A DNA stretch of 64,000 bases from Allokutzneria sp. NRRL B-24872 (GTDB lineage Bacteria > Actinomycetota > Actinomycetes > Mycobacteriales > Pseudonocardiaceae), in contig NZ_MUMH01000041.1 of NCBI RefSeq assembly GCF_002155965.1, positions 1 through 64,000 of the forward strand, given 5' to 3'. Below, in pieces: positions 8,581 to 17,547 of this stretch. The notes below the pieces were generated by a model, which did not search any database, was not told the DNA's origin, and was given only the letters and a program-made list of their open reading frames with translations. How positions within the stretch are numbered: position 1 is the first letter of the stretch; the number at the start of each line of letters is the position of its first letter. The position numbers and the translations under genes were made by a program.

Positions 8581-9662
8581 GCCGCGACCTTGATCCTGGC
8601 GCCCTCGCGGATGTCCGCGCCGGTCACCTCGACCTTGCCGTTGCCGAACAGGCCCAGCTCGACGCCGACCAGCTTCGTGCTGCCGTCCGGCTGCACCAGC
8701 TCCACGCCGTAGCCGCCCTCCGCCAAGCGCAGCAAGGCGTTCAGCGGCACCGCGAGCACGTTCTCCTTGCTCTCGCTGGTGAAGTAGACCGACACCGGCG
8801 CCCCGTCGAGCGTGCCCGCCGCGCTCGGGTCGTCGAGCACGACCTCCACGTCGACCGTGGGCGGCGAGCCGCCGAAACCCTTGTCGTCCTCGGCCTTGGT
8901 GGCGACGGTGCCGACCGAGGTGATCCGGCCGGGCGCGCGCTTGCCGCCGGGCAGCGCGACCTCGACCTTGGCGCCGTTCTTGGCGACCGACTGCTTGGTC
9001 ACCGGCATCTTCACCGTGACCACGCGGTCGGTGCTGCTGGCCGTGCCGAGCTTGCCCTGCGCGGGACCGCCGAGCGTGCCGTCCACCTTGGTCATCCGGA
9101 TGTCGCTCGGCATGATCACCACGTCGCCGACGTCGATCGCGCCGGTCTGCTCGACGCCGAGCGCCTTCTGCCACTTCTTGATCGCCGCGGCCGTGGCGTC
9201 GTTGAACTTCTCGTCCGGCGTCTGTTTGAAGAAGCCGAGATCGCGCAGGTTCTGCTCGACGAGCTTGATGTCGGAGCCCTTGTCCACGCCGGAGGAGAGC
9301 TTGCGCCACAAGGGAACTCCGCCCCGCCACAGCGGCACCGTGCGGTCGTTGACCGAGTACAGCTGCTGGCCGTGCCGGACGACCTGGCCCTCCTTGGGCA
9401 GCGATGTGTAGATGCCGCCGCCGGAGCCGCCCGCCGACACGTCGTAGGTGCCGCCGTAGCCGAGCTTGCCGTCGACCTTCTCCTGCTGCACCAACGTGGT
9501 CTTCTCGATCTCGGAGGTGGCCCCCGGCTTGGCCCTGGTGTTGTCGGCCGCCGCTGGATCTCCCCCGCTGAGCAGGGCGACCGCGGTGATCCCACCGGCG
9601 GCGAGCACCGCCGCGGCGCCGACGACGACCGCGGCCCTGCGACCGCCGCGCTTCTCGGTCAC
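8577..9662 (-). CDS. MacA-like adaptor with peptidoglycan-binding insert
   Basis: A 361-residue membrane-anchored extracytoplasmic adaptor. One N-terminal helix (residues 9-31) anchors it. A PG_binding_1-like module lies around residues 120-165 ([14 protein letters not shown], then [17 protein letters not shown]). C-terminal beta-barrel and membrane-proximal strands follow, ending in GARIKV as in HlyD/MacA adaptors. Actinobacterial adaptors of this kind replace the coiled-coil hairpin with a peptidoglycan-binding domain, which suits a cell with a thick wall. The GTG start overlaps the lipoprotein stop by 4 nt. Works with the ABC pair encoded downstream. Confidence 0.88.
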   Translation of the reverse strand: MTEKRGGRRAAVVVGAAAVLAAGGITAVALLSGGDPAAADNTRAKPGATSEIEKTTLVQQEKVDGKLGYGGTYDVSAGGSGGGIYTSLPKEGQVVRHGQQLYSVNDRTVPLWRGGVPLWRKLSSGVDKGSDIKLVEQNLRDLGFFKQTPDEKFNDATAAAIKKWQKALGVEQTGAIDVGDVVIMPSDIRMTKVDGTLGGPAQGKLGTASSTDRVVTVKMPVTKQSVAKNGAKVEVALPGGKRAPGRITSVGTVATKAEDDKGFGGSPPTVDVEVVLDDPSAAGTLDGAPVSVYFTSESKENVLAVPLNALLRLAEGGYGVELVQPDGSTKLVGVELGLFGNGKVEVTGADIREGARIKVAA

Positions 9663-10201
9663 TTGTCACCACCCGGGCGCACCGCGATCATGCCGCCCTT
9701 GCCGTCGCCGCTGCACTTCTTGAACGCGGCCTCCATCTTCTCCTTGTCCCCGTCCAGCGGGATCGCGGCCGCCGTGCCGTCGGCACCGGGGTCGGGGACG
9801 TCGATCCCCTGCTCCCGCATGCACTTGGCCCACTTCAGCTGCTCCTCCTTGAACTTCGGGTCGTTGGGGTTGAAGTCCTTGGCGCCGGAGTACTTCTCGC
9901 ACGCCTTGTCGGCCTTCTTGAACTTCTCGGGGTCGATCTCACCCCGGCCGAGCGTGACCGAGGAACCGCCCTCCCCGAACTCCGGGTCCGGCATGTCGAC
10001 CCCGTTGTCCCGCATGCATTTCGCGAACTTGAGCATGCGTTCCTTGGGGTCCTTGGGCACGTCCGCGTCATTCTGCGCGGCGGCCTTGTCCTTGTCCCCG
10101 CCGAGCGAGGCGACCTTGTTGTCCGGCGCGCCCGAGCACCCGGCCAGCACCAGCGCCGACATCAGGACGGCGCTGACACCAGCGAGCCGCAGTGTTCTCA
10201 T
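9659..10201 (-). CDS. Lipoprotein with two repeated Cys-pair modules
   Basis: A 180-residue lipoprotein: the signal peptide ends in the lipobox LAGC with lipidated Cys22. The mature part contains two copies of one module. The first has [15 protein letters not shown] (Cys62) with a partner at Cys101 in [10 protein letters not shown]; the second has [15 protein letters not shown] (Cys127) with Cys163 in AAFKKC. Each module probably forms one disulfide. It is the first gene of the efflux operon, so it may be the extracellular substrate-capture or sensing part, which is inference. The family is seen beside MacAB-like systems in actinobacteria but has no assigned function that I know of. Confidence 0.85.
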   Translation of the reverse strand: MRTLRLAGVSAVLMSALVLAGCSGAPDNKVASLGGDKDKAAAQNDADVPKDPKERMLKFAKCMRDNGVDMPDPEFGEGGSSVTLGRGEIDPEKFKKADKACEKYSGAKDFNPNDPKFKEEQLKWAKCMREQGIDVPDPGADGTAAAIPLDGDKEKMEAAFKKCSGDGKGGMIAVRPGGDK

Positions 10202-10272
10202 CGTGTCGCACTCCTCGAATAGCTGACTTCGCCGTCGTCGGCGTTACGGCGACCAGGTCTACGTGGTGGGGT

Positions 10273-10312
10273 GTTTCGGAAGGTTTTCGTTCGCCGGAAA
10301 CCTTTCGGAAAC
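10273..10312. promoter_or_regulatory. Candidate operator between efflux operon and response regulator gene
   Basis: An interrupted inverted repeat with arms GTTTCGGAAGGTTTTCG (10273-10289) and CGGAAACCTTTCGGAAAC (10295-10312); it also contains TTTCGGAA twice in direct orientation. It lies 50-90 bp from both divergent starts. This is the expected place for an OmpR-family binding site controlling the efflux operon and the regulator itself. No binding data. Confidence 0.45.
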
Positions 10313-10361
10313 CCCGGCCCGTGCAGGGTGGGCGGGTACAACGGAGCGCGTGGAGGACCGG

Positions 10362-11015
10362 ATGAGGGTGTTGGTGGCCGAGGACGAGAAGGTCCTCGCC
10401 GACCTGGTCGCATCGGGTCTGCGATCGGAGGCGATGGCCGTCGACGTCGCCTACGACGGGCTCACCGCGCACGAACGGCTCGCCGTGCACGACTACGACG
10501 TGGTGGTGCTCGACCGCGACCTGCCGGGCATGCACGGCGACGACATCTGCGGCGAGCTCGCCCGCTCGGCGAGCCGGACCAAGGTGCTGATGCTGACCGC
10601 GGCGGGCTCGCTGGACGACCGCGTCGACGGCCTCGAACTCGGCGCCGACGACTACCTGACCAAACCGTTCGAGTACCCCGAGCTGGTGGCGCGGGTGCGC
10701 GCGCTCGCCCGCCGGGCCGCTCCCGCGCTGCCGCCCGTGCTCAGCGCGAAGGGCGTCGAGCTGGACGCGGCGCGGCGCCGGGTCACCAGGGACGGCAGGC
10801 GGATCGAGCTGACGCCGAAGGAGTTCGCCGTGCTGGAGGTGCTGCTGCGCGCGCAGGGCACGGTGGTCAGCTCCGAACAGCTGCTCCGGCAGGCGTGGGA
10901 CGAGTTCGCCGACCCGTTCACCAACGCCGTGCGCGTGGCGATGTCGAAACTGCGCGCCAAGCTCGGCGAGCCGCCGGTGATCGAGACCGTTCCCGGCGCC
11001 GGCTACCGGATCTGA
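10362..11015 (+). CDS. OmpR-family response regulator
   Basis: A 217-residue response regulator. The receiver domain (1-115) has the acidic pair in LVAEDEK, the phospho-acceptor Asp in VVLDRDLPG, the Thr of LMLTA and the Lys of YLTKPF. A winged-helix output domain (about 125-217) contains LTPKEFAVLEVLL and ends GAGYRI. The ATG is preceded by GGAGG; an in-frame GTG lies 12 bp further up. It is divergent from the MacAB-like efflux operon and followed by its sensor kinase. Likely controls efflux in response to an envelope or antibiotic signal, in the manner of CutR-like systems. Confidence 0.93.
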   Translation: MRVLVAEDEKVLADLVASGLRSEAMAVDVAYDGLTAHERLAVHDYDVVVLDRDLPGMHGDDICGELARSASRTKVLMLTAAGSLDDRVDGLELGADDYLTKPFEYPELVARVRALARRAAPALPPVLSAKGVELDAARRRVTRDGRRIELTPKEFAVLEVLLRAQGTVVSSEQLLRQAWDEFADPFTNAVRVAMSKLRAKLGEPPVIETVPGAGYRI

Positions 11016-11021
11016 GGCGTG

Positions 11022-12200
11022 ATGGGACTGCTCCGGCCGACCGTGCGCACCAAGCTGACCGCGCTCTACAGCGGGCTCTTCCTCGCTTCCGGCACGGTGC
11101 TGGTGACCGTTGTCTACCTGTTGATGTCGCAGACGATCGGGGACCGGCTGTCGATCGCGGTGGCGAAGTCAGACGTGCCGTCTGAAGTGCTCATGTGGTC
11201 GATGAACGGAGCGACGGCCGAGGTCGAGCCCCGTTCGGTCGTCGCGGCGCGACGGGTGGAGTCGTTCACCAGGGACATCGCCACCGTCAGCGCGGACACC
11301 GCCCTGTCATCGCTGCTGCTCTACTCCGGGCTGGCGTTGATCTTCATCGCGGCGCTGTCGGTCGCGGCGGGATGGTGGATCTCCGGCCGGGTGCTGCGCC
11401 CGCTGCACCAGATCACCGCGACGGCGCAGCGGCTGTCCTCGGCCAACCTGCACGAGCGGATCGCGCTGGCCGGGCCGCGCGACGAGCTGACCGACCTCGC
11501 CGGGACCTTCGACACGATGCTCGACCGGTTGCAGCACGCCTTCGACAGCCAGCGCCGGTTCATCGCCAACGCCTCGCACGAGCTGCGCACCCCGCTGGCC
11601 ATCCAGCGCGCGGCGATCCAGATCGGGCTGAAGGACCCCAGCCGCGAACAGCTCGCCGAGGTCAGCGAGCAGATGCTGGAGGCCAACCGGCGCAGCGAAC
11701 GGCTCATCGACGGGCTGTTGCTGCTCGCGCGCAGTGATCGCGGCATCGAGAACCGTGTCCCGGTGGAGCTGCACCGGATCGTCACCGATGTCGTGGAGCA
11801 GCACGCGTCCGCCGCGGCAGGACGCTCGATCGAGGTCGAGGTGAACGCGGAACCGTTGCTGGTGCTGGGGGATCAGGTGCTGCTGACGCAGTTGGTCACC
11901 AACCTCGTCGGCAACGCGGTGCGGCACAACGTGGACGGCGGGCAGATCTGGGTCCGCACCAACGCCCGCAGCGGGCTCCAGGTGGTCAACACCGGCCAGG
12001 TGATCGACCCCGCGACCGTCCCACTGCTGTTCGAGCCGTTCCGCAGGGGCAAGGAGCGCACGGGCTCCGCAGACGGCGGCGCCGGGCTCGGCCTGTCGAT
12101 CGTGTCCTCGATCGCCCAGGCGCACGGCGGTTCCGTCGCGGCCGAGGCCAGGGCGAAGGGCGGCCTGCACGTGCGGGTCACGCTCCCGCTCAGGTCATGA
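11022..12200 (+). CDS. Membrane sensor histidine kinase
   Basis: A 392-residue sensor kinase partnered with the preceding regulator (6 bp apart). Two membrane helices (about 13-36 and 92-114) enclose a short extracytoplasmic loop of some 55 residues. A HAMP linker follows (RVLRPLHQITATAQRL), then the HisKA dimerisation helix with the phosphorylated His in NASHELRTPLA near residue 192, then the ATPase domain with N-box NLVGNAVRHN and G-box GGAGLGLSI. The small sensor loop suits sensing within or near the membrane. The GTG three bases in front is an alternative start. Its 3' end overlaps the convergent hypothetical gene by 6 nt. Confidence 0.93.
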   Translation: MGLLRPTVRTKLTALYSGLFLASGTVLVTVVYLLMSQTIGDRLSIAVAKSDVPSEVLMWSMNGATAEVEPRSVVAARRVESFTRDIATVSADTALSSLLLYSGLALIFIAALSVAAGWWISGRVLRPLHQITATAQRLSSANLHERIALAGPRDELTDLAGTFDTMLDRLQHAFDSQRRFIANASHELRTPLAIQRAAIQIGLKDPSREQLAEVSEQMLEANRRSERLIDGLLLLARSDRGIENRVPVELHRIVTDVVEQHASAAAGRSIEVEVNAEPLLVLGDQVLLTQLVTNLVGNAVRHNVDGGQIWVRTNARSGLQVVNTGQVIDPATVPLLFEPFRRGKERTGSADGGAGLGLSIVSSIAQAHGGSVAAEARAKGGLHVRVTLPLRS

Positions 12201-12710
12201 GCTGGTCTCCCGCAGCGCGGCGGCGATCTCGGCGCCGTCCAAGGTGATCCCGGTCGGCTCGACACCGGCGGAGAACCACTCCACCAGGAACTCGAAGGGC
12301 TGCTCCGGCGGCAGCGGCCACAACCACAGCAACGCGTAGGTGTGCACCACGTCCTCCTTGACCGTGGCATCGGCCCAGGTGACGCTGAACGACGGCTCCA
12401 GCCGCCACGCGCCCTCGCTGTGCCGGTAGCTCGGCCAGCCCCCGCCGTGCTCGACGGCGAGCGTGTCGTCGGCGAACCGGACGGCGAAGCGCGGCGGCTT
12501 GGCCGAGCCCGTCAGGCCCGCCCGGATCTGCTCCCACTCCGCGACCGCGAGGCCCTCGGCCCGCGCGGTGACGCTCACCTCGACGTGGCAGCCCTGCGGC
12601 GTCGCCCACACCGCGGTGACACCGACCGCGATGTTGTCGGTGCTGGCAACGGCCCGGCGGACCGGGACCACCGTGCCACCCGAGCCCTCGAAGGCGCAGA
12701 ACGAGTCCAT
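12195..12710 (-). CDS. Conserved hypothetical protein
   Basis: A 171-residue protein without signal peptide or membrane segment and with no family I recognise. It is rich in beta-strand-like stretches (NIAVGVTAVWATPQGCHVEVSV; RFAVRF; ALLWLWPLPP) and has aromatic residues clustered near residues 110-140. The composition suggests a compact beta-sandwich. It begins at ATG and ends 6 nt inside the convergent kinase gene. No operon partner on its strand: the gene upstream is 134 bp away behind a terminator. Function not assigned. Confidence 0.65.
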   Translation of the reverse strand: MDSFCAFEGSGGTVVPVRRAVASTDNIAVGVTAVWATPQGCHVEVSVTARAEGLAVAEWEQIRAGLTGSAKPPRFAVRFADDTLAVEHGGGWPSYRHSEGAWRLEPSFSVTWADATVKEDVVHTYALLWLWPLPPEQPFEFLVEWFSAGVEPTGITLDGAEIAAALRETSS

Positions 12711-12793
12711 GCCACGACGGTAGCCCCGAAAAGCCCTGCGCAGAGGCCTGCGAAGGCGATCTGGGGGTGTTTTCAGGGTTCACCCCTGCGGAG

Positions 12794-12835
12794 CCCGACG
12801 GGCCCCCGGAATCGGTCGTCCGGGGGCCCGTCGGG
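12794..12835. terminator. Terminator hairpin after gamma-glutamyltransferase
   Basis: A perfect 16-bp stem (12794-12809 with 12820-12835) with a 10-nt loop, starting 9 bp past the stop codon of the minus-strand ggt gene. It also separates ggt from the next minus-strand gene. Confidence 0.85.
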
Positions 12836-12843
12836 GTGGTTCG

Positions 12844-14718
12844 CTAGCGGATCGGGATGAGCGCGAGTGCGCTTCCCCCACCCCGCCGGTTGGGCTCGGC
12901 GGCGAACTGGATGCGGCCGTTGCCCAAGAACTCCAGCGCGGCCACCGTGCCGATCTCCGGGTTCGGCGCGAAGGTGGTCGGCGCCAGCGTGAACTGGTGC
13001 CCCTTGGCCTCCAGCAGCGGGCGCAGCGGGGAGTCCATGAAGCCCTTCTCCGCCTCGGTCTTGGCGGCGTTGCGCTGCGAGATGCGCGGCGCGAGCACGG
13101 CCTCCGGCAGCGACTTGCCCAGGTCGAGCCGGTTCACCAGCGTCTGCAGCACGGTGGTGATGATCGTCGAGCCACCGGGCGAGCCGACCGCGAGCAGCGG
13201 CTTGCCCTGCTTGAGCACGATGGTCGGCGACATGCTGCTGCGCGGGCGCTTGCCGGCGGCGGGCGCGTTGGCGGGCAGCGGCTGACCCGCGGCGGGCGGC
13301 TCGATGTCGAAGTCGGTCAGCTCGTTGTTGAGCAGGAAGCCGCGCTTCGGCACGGTGATGCCGCTTCCGCCGGTCTGCTCGATGGTCAGCGTGTAGGACA
13401 CCACGTTGCCCCAGCGGTCTGCCGCCACCAGGTGCGTGGTGGACGGGCCCTCGTAGGTCATCGGGGCGGCGGGCATCGGCGTCGCGCACGGCTGACCGGG
13501 GACGATCTTCGTCGGGTCACCGGCGACCGCGGGGTGGCCCATCGTCTTGTCCTGCTTGATGGCGCAGGCCCGCTGCCTGGCGAACTCGTCGGAGAGCAGC
13601 CCCTGCACGGGGACGTTCACGAAACCCGGGTCGCCGACCCACTTGTTGCGGTCGGCGTAGGCCAGCCGCGTGGCCTCCAGGTAGAGGTGCAGCGCCTCGG
13701 CCTCGTCCTTGGGCGTCTTGCCGGAGAGGCGGTAGTTCTCCAGGATGTTCAGCGACTCGCCGACGGTGGTGCCACCGGAGGACGGCGGGGCCATGCTGTA
13801 GACGTCGAGGCCCCGGTAGCCGATCTTGGTCGGCTTGCGCTCCTCCACCTTGTAGGCGGCGAGGTCGGCGGGCTTCATCAGGCCAGCAGGCACGGTCAGC
13901 CCGGCCGCGGGGTCCACCGGGGGCTTCTCCGCCGTCCTGGCGATGTCGCGGCCCAGTTCGCCCTTGTAGAGCCAGTCGACGCCCTTGCGGCCCAGCTGCT
14001 CGTAGGTGTCGGCCAGGTCCGGGTTCTTCAGCTTCGTGCCGACCTCGGGCAGCTTCCCGCCCGGCAGGTACAGCTCGGCGGTCGCGGGGAAGGCGCGGAA
14101 GCGCTTCTCGTTCAGCGCGGTCTGGCCGCGGAACTCCTCGTCGACGACGAAGCCCTTGCGGGCGATCTCGATCGCGGGGCGCAGGTTCTGCCTGAGGTCG
14201 AGGCGGCCCCACTTGCGCAGCGCGCGCTCCCACGTCGCCGGGGTGCCGGGCACGCCGACGGAGAGGCCGGAGGTGACGGCCTGGTCGAAGGGCAGCACCT
14301 TGCCGGTCTTGGGGTCCACGAAGGAGTTCGGGCCCATGGCGGCGGGCGCGGTCTCACGGCCGTCGATCGTGTGCACCTGCTTGGTGCGGGCGTCGTAGTA
14401 GACGAAGAAGCCGCCGCCACCGATGCCGGCCGAGTACGCCTCGGTGACACCGAGGGCGGCCGCTGCGGCGACAGCTGCGTCCACAGCCGTGCCACCCCTG
14501 GCGAGGGCTTCGATCCCCGCCTTGGTCGCATCGTGGTCGACGGTGGCCACGCCACCGCCGTAGCCGGTGGAGGTGGCGCGCTTGGCACCGCCCGGCCATC
14601 CCATCCGGTCCTCGGGTGCCGCCGTCGCTGAGACCGGCGTGAGCACACCTGCCAGCACCGGGACCACGGCGAGGACAGCCAGACCGAGCCGGGTCCGCGC
14701 AGTTCTCGGGGTTGTCAT
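12844..14718 (-). CDS. ggt: Gamma-glutamyltransferase, exported
   Basis: A 624-residue secreted enzyme that cleaves and transfers the gamma-glutamyl group of glutathione and related amides; in actinobacteria it may also act on gamma-glutamyl peptides. A Sec signal peptide covers residues 1-33. The proenzyme is cut autocatalytically before the nucleophilic Thr of STTHLVAAD (near residue 428) to give two subunits. The small subunit retains SGITVPKRGFLLNNEL and the glycine-rich SPGGSTIIT motif. Length agrees with the family. It is a single-gene unit with its own terminator, divergent from a small His/Cys-rich gene with only 63 bp between starts. Confidence 0.96.
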   Translation of the reverse strand: MTTPRTARTRLGLAVLAVVPVLAGVLTPVSATAAPEDRMGWPGGAKRATSTGYGGGVATVDHDATKAGIEALARGGTAVDAAVAAAAALGVTEAYSAGIGGGGFFVYYDARTKQVHTIDGRETAPAAMGPNSFVDPKTGKVLPFDQAVTSGLSVGVPGTPATWERALRKWGRLDLRQNLRPAIEIARKGFVVDEEFRGQTALNEKRFRAFPATAELYLPGGKLPEVGTKLKNPDLADTYEQLGRKGVDWLYKGELGRDIARTAEKPPVDPAAGLTVPAGLMKPADLAAYKVEERKPTKIGYRGLDVYSMAPPSSGGTTVGESLNILENYRLSGKTPKDEAEALHLYLEATRLAYADRNKWVGDPGFVNVPVQGLLSDEFARQRACAIKQDKTMGHPAVAGDPTKIVPGQPCATPMPAAPMTYEGPSTTHLVAADRWGNVVSYTLTIEQTGGSGITVPKRGFLLNNELTDFDIEPPAAGQPLPANAPAAGKRPRSSMSPTIVLKQGKPLLAVGSPGGSTIITTVLQTLVNRLDLGKSLPEAVLAPRISQRNAAKTEAEKGFMDSPLRPLLEAKGHQFTLAPTTFAPNPEIGTVAALEFLGNGRIQFAAEPNRRGGGSALALIPIR

Positions 14719-14781
14719 CGCCCCTTCCTACACGCGGCTCCGGCGGATGGCATCCCCTTCAGATCACGAAATGGGTACCCT

Positions 14782-15165
14782 GTGGCAGTGCGAAACGAGA
14801 CGGCCACGCAGCGTGTCCGAAGCCGTTTCACGACTTTCTTCCTGCTCGCCGTCTACGTGACGCTGCACCTGTCCGTCTGCTGCTCTTCCGAGTCCGGCGC
14901 GCCGGCTCCCGTCGCGCACGCCTCGCACGGGCACTCGCACAACCTGCCGCCGTGCGATCCGCACGCGCACTCCTCGGACGACGTGCTGTGCACCGCGGTG
15001 CCGCGTGCGAAGGGCGAACCCCCGCCGCTGGCCGAGCTGGCCGTGGTCCTGCCCGTGCTGGGCCTCGTGACCTCACCGGTGCCCCGGCGGCGGCGGAGCA
15101 GCTCGAGCAGATCCGTCCACAGTGGACGAACACTGCTGCTGACCATCTGCGTGGCTCGGAACTGA
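14782..15165 (+). CDS. Small His/Cys-rich membrane protein
   Basis: A 127-residue protein beginning at GTG (a second GTG lies 6 bp later). Residues 15-33 form a signal or membrane helix that ends in Cys-Cys. A loop with SHGHSH and CDPHAHSSDD follows, a likely metal-binding patch. A second hydrophobic stretch (LAVVLPVLGLV) and an Arg/Ser-rich tail complete it. No named family recognised. It is 95 bp upstream of a cysteine-synthase-like gene and an MFS transporter on the same strand. It may bind copper or zinc for that locus; this is inference. A hairpin separates it from the next gene. Confidence 0.65.
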   Translation: MAVRNETATQRVRSRFTTFFLLAVYVTLHLSVCCSSESGAPAPVAHASHGHSHNLPPCDPHAHSSDDVLCTAVPRAKGEPPPLAELAVVLPVLGLVTSPVPRRRRSSSSRSVHSGRTLLLTICVARN

Positions 15166-15213
15166 CAGTGCCACCGCCCCCTTCCCGGGGACGGCTCGCT
15201 GTCACATTCGTGC

Positions 15214-15238
15214 TCGGGTCGCGCTCTCGCGCGCCCGA
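15214..15238 (+). terminator. Hairpin between His/Cys-rich gene and cysteine-synthase-like gene
   Basis: Interrupted stem TCGGG-CGCG / CGCG-CCCGA at 15214-15238, 22 bp before the next ATG. It might terminate the small gene or act as an attenuator or leader structure for the two downstream genes. Role uncertain. Confidence 0.35.
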
Positions 15239-15260
15239 AATCCCTTGAGGGACAACGCAG

Positions 15261-16310
15261 ATGAACACCATCACGCAGGCCAGAACCGACCTGACCTCCG
15301 TCGTCGGCAACACCCCGGTGCTGTGGATCGACGAGCCCGGCGGCCGCGGTTTCTGGGCGAAGCTGGAGGGCAGCAACCCCGGCGGCATGAAGGACCGCCC
15401 GGCGCTGCACATGATCGGCAAGGCCAAGGAGCGCGGCGACCTCGCGCCCGGCTGCATGATCGTCGAGTCCACCAGCGGCACCCTCGGCCTCGGCCTCGCG
15501 CTGGCCGGGATCGCCTTCGACCACCCGATCACCCTGGTCACCGACCCCGGTCTGGAGCCGATCATGCACCGCCTGCTCGCCGCGCACGGCGCGCGCGTGG
15601 AGCTGGTCCGGCGGCCGCACCCCACCGGCGGCTGGCAGGAGGCGCGGCGGCTGCGCGTCGCCGAACTGCTCGCCCGCTACCCCGGCTCGTACTGCCCGGA
15701 CCAGTACAACAACCCCGACAACGTGGACGGCTACGCGTCGCTGGCGCACGAGCTGATCGCGCAGCTCGGCCGGGTGGACGCGCTCGTGTGCTCGGTCGGC
15801 ACCGGCGGTCACTCCGCGGGCGTGTCCCGCGAGCTGCGCAAGCACTTCCCGCACCTGCGCCTGATCGGCGTGGACACCATCGGCTCGACGATCTTCGGCC
15901 AGCCCGCGCGGCCCCGGCTGATGCGCGGGCTCGGCTCCAGCATCTACCCCCGCAACGTGGCTTACGAGCACTTCGACGAGGTGCACTGGGTCGCCCCAGC
16001 CGAGGCCGTCCTCAAGTGCCGCGAGCTCGCCGCGACCAGCTTCGCCACCGGCGGGTGGAGCGTGGGCGCGGTGTCACTGGTCGCGGGCTGGGTTGCTCGG
16101 GCTTCCGCCCCCGGCACGCGCGTGGCCGCCGTGTTCCCCGATGGGCCGCAACGGTATTACGACACCGTGTTCAACGACGAGTACTGCGAGTCCCACGGCC
16201 TGCTCGGCGCATCCGTCGCGACCGCTCCCGACGAGGTGGCCAGTCCCACCGAGCGCGAGATCCACCGCTGGACCCGCTGCGCCACCGTGACCGCTCCGGC
16301 GGGTGCGTGA
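15261..16310 (+). CDS. PLP-dependent cysteine-synthase-family enzyme
   Basis: A 349-residue fold-type II PLP enzyme. The Schiff-base Lys lies in [10 protein letters not shown] near residue 45, the substrate loop is STSGTLG and the phosphate-binding loop is GTGGHSAG. The usual substrate loop of cysteine synthases is S/T-S-G-N-T; here the Asn is replaced by Thr-Leu (STSGTLG). That deviation suggests a substrate other than plain O-acetylserine, as in SbnA-like or cystathionine-synthase-like relatives. Its stop overlaps the start of an MFS gene (TGATG), so the two are coupled. It probably makes an amino-acid product that the transporter moves; the product is unknown. Confidence 0.85.
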   Translation: MNTITQARTDLTSVVGNTPVLWIDEPGGRGFWAKLEGSNPGGMKDRPALHMIGKAKERGDLAPGCMIVESTSGTLGLGLALAGIAFDHPITLVTDPGLEPIMHRLLAAHGARVELVRRPHPTGGWQEARRLRVAELLARYPGSYCPDQYNNPDNVDGYASLAHELIAQLGRVDALVCSVGTGGHSAGVSRELRKHFPHLRLIGVDTIGSTIFGQPARPRLMRGLGSSIYPRNVAYEHFDEVHWVAPAEAVLKCRELAATSFATGGWSVGAVSLVAGWVARASAPGTRVAAVFPDGPQRYYDTVFNDEYCESHGLLGASVATAPDEVASPTEREIHRWTRCATVTAPAGA

Positions 16311-17545
16311 TGCGAGAAACCCTTGCGCAGTACCGGTCCTTCAACCGGCCCGCGCGGATGCTCGTGGTCAACCAGTTCACGATCAACGTCGCCTTCTACA
16401 TGCTCATGCCGTACCTCGCCGCGCACCTGTCCGGCACGCTCGGGCTCGCGGGCTGGCTGGTCGGGCTCGTGCTCGGCGTCCGCAACCTCTCGCAGCAGGG
16501 CATGTTCCTGCTCGGCGGAGCGCTCGCCGACCGCTTCGGCTACAAGCCGCTGATCGTCGCCGGGTGCACGCTGCGCACCGGGGGCTTCGCGCTGCTCGGG
16601 CTGGTCGACTCGCTGCCCGCGCTGATCATCGCCTCATTCGCCACCGGCTTCGCCGGCGCGCTGTTCAACCCCGCCGTCCGCGCCTACCTCGCCGCCGACG
16701 CGGGCGAGCGCCGGGTGGAGGCGTTCGCGCTGTTCAACGTCTTCTACCAGGCGGGAATCCTGGTCGGGCCGCTGCTCGGGCTCGCGCTGACCGGCCTGGA
16801 TTTTCGGCTCACCTGCCTCGTCGCCGCCGCGGTGTTCTTGGGGTTGACCATCGCCCAGGTCGGGGCCCTGCCCACGCACGAGGCGGCGAGCGCGGACCGC
16901 GTCTCCTCGTGGCGCACCGTGCTGCGGAACCGGCAGTTCCTGGCGTTCTCCGCCGCGATGATCGGCTCCTACGTGCTGTCGTTCCAGGTCTACCTGCTGC
17001 TGCCACTGCACGTGCGGAAGGTCAGCGGGAGCGAGCTGGGCGGCACGATCGGCGTCGGCGCGCTGTTCGCGATCTCCGCTGTCGTGGCGATCGTCGGCCA
17101 GGTCCGGATCACCGCGTGGTGCAAGCGAAAACTGTCACCCGGCCGCTGCCTCGTGCTCGGCATCGGCCTGATGACGGCGGCGTTCGCGGTCCTGCTCGGC
17201 GCATCGCTGCTCGGCGTCGACCACGCGGGCTCTCCCGTCGCGCTCATCCCCGCCTTGCTGGCCGCTGCGGTCCTGACGGCGGGCACGATGGTCGGCTACC
17301 CGTTCGAGATGGACACGATCGTCTCGCTGTCGGGCAACCGCCAGGTCGCCACGCACTACGGCCTGTACAACACCATCTCCGGCATCGGGATCACCGTGGG
17401 CAACCTGCTCACCGGCGCCGCGCTCGACCTCGCTGAGGAGATCGGGGCGCCCTACCTGCCCTGGTTGGCGCTCATGCTGACCGGCGCCGTGTGCACGCTC
17501 GCGGTCCACCTGCTCGACCGCTCTCGCGGACTGCAACCCGCCTGA
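16310..17545 (+). CDS. MFS transporter coupled to the cysteine-synthase-like enzyme
   Basis: A 411-residue major facilitator with twelve predicted membrane helices. The conserved loop between helices 2 and 3 reads GGALADRFGYKP, close to the MFS motif A. The ATG at 16310 shares one base with the stop of the preceding gene, so translation is coupled and the longer frame upstream can be ignored. The pairing with a PLP enzyme is a pattern of small export or uptake loci for amino-acid-derived metabolites. Direction of transport cannot be decided from the sequence. The convergent small membrane gene ends 2 bp away. Confidence 0.9.
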   Translation: MRETLAQYRSFNRPARMLVVNQFTINVAFYMLMPYLAAHLSGTLGLAGWLVGLVLGVRNLSQQGMFLLGGALADRFGYKPLIVAGCTLRTGGFALLGLVDSLPALIIASFATGFAGALFNPAVRAYLAADAGERRVEAFALFNVFYQAGILVGPLLGLALTGLDFRLTCLVAAAVFLGLTIAQVGALPTHEAASADRVSSWRTVLRNRQFLAFSAAMIGSYVLSFQVYLLLPLHVRKVSGSELGGTIGVGALFAISAVVAIVGQVRITAWCKRKLSPGRCLVLGIGLMTAAFAVLLGASLLGVDHAGSPVALIPALLAAAVLTAGTMVGYPFEMDTIVSLSGNRQVATHYGLYNTISGIGITVGNLLTGAALDLAEEIGAPYLPWLALMLTGAVCTLAVHLLDRSRGLQPA

Positions 17546-17547
17546 GC

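Noticed and set aside
12997-14631. 544-codon plus-strand frame opposite ggt
   Set aside because: Shadow of the gamma-glutamyltransferase gene in high-GC DNA; no start signal or domain.
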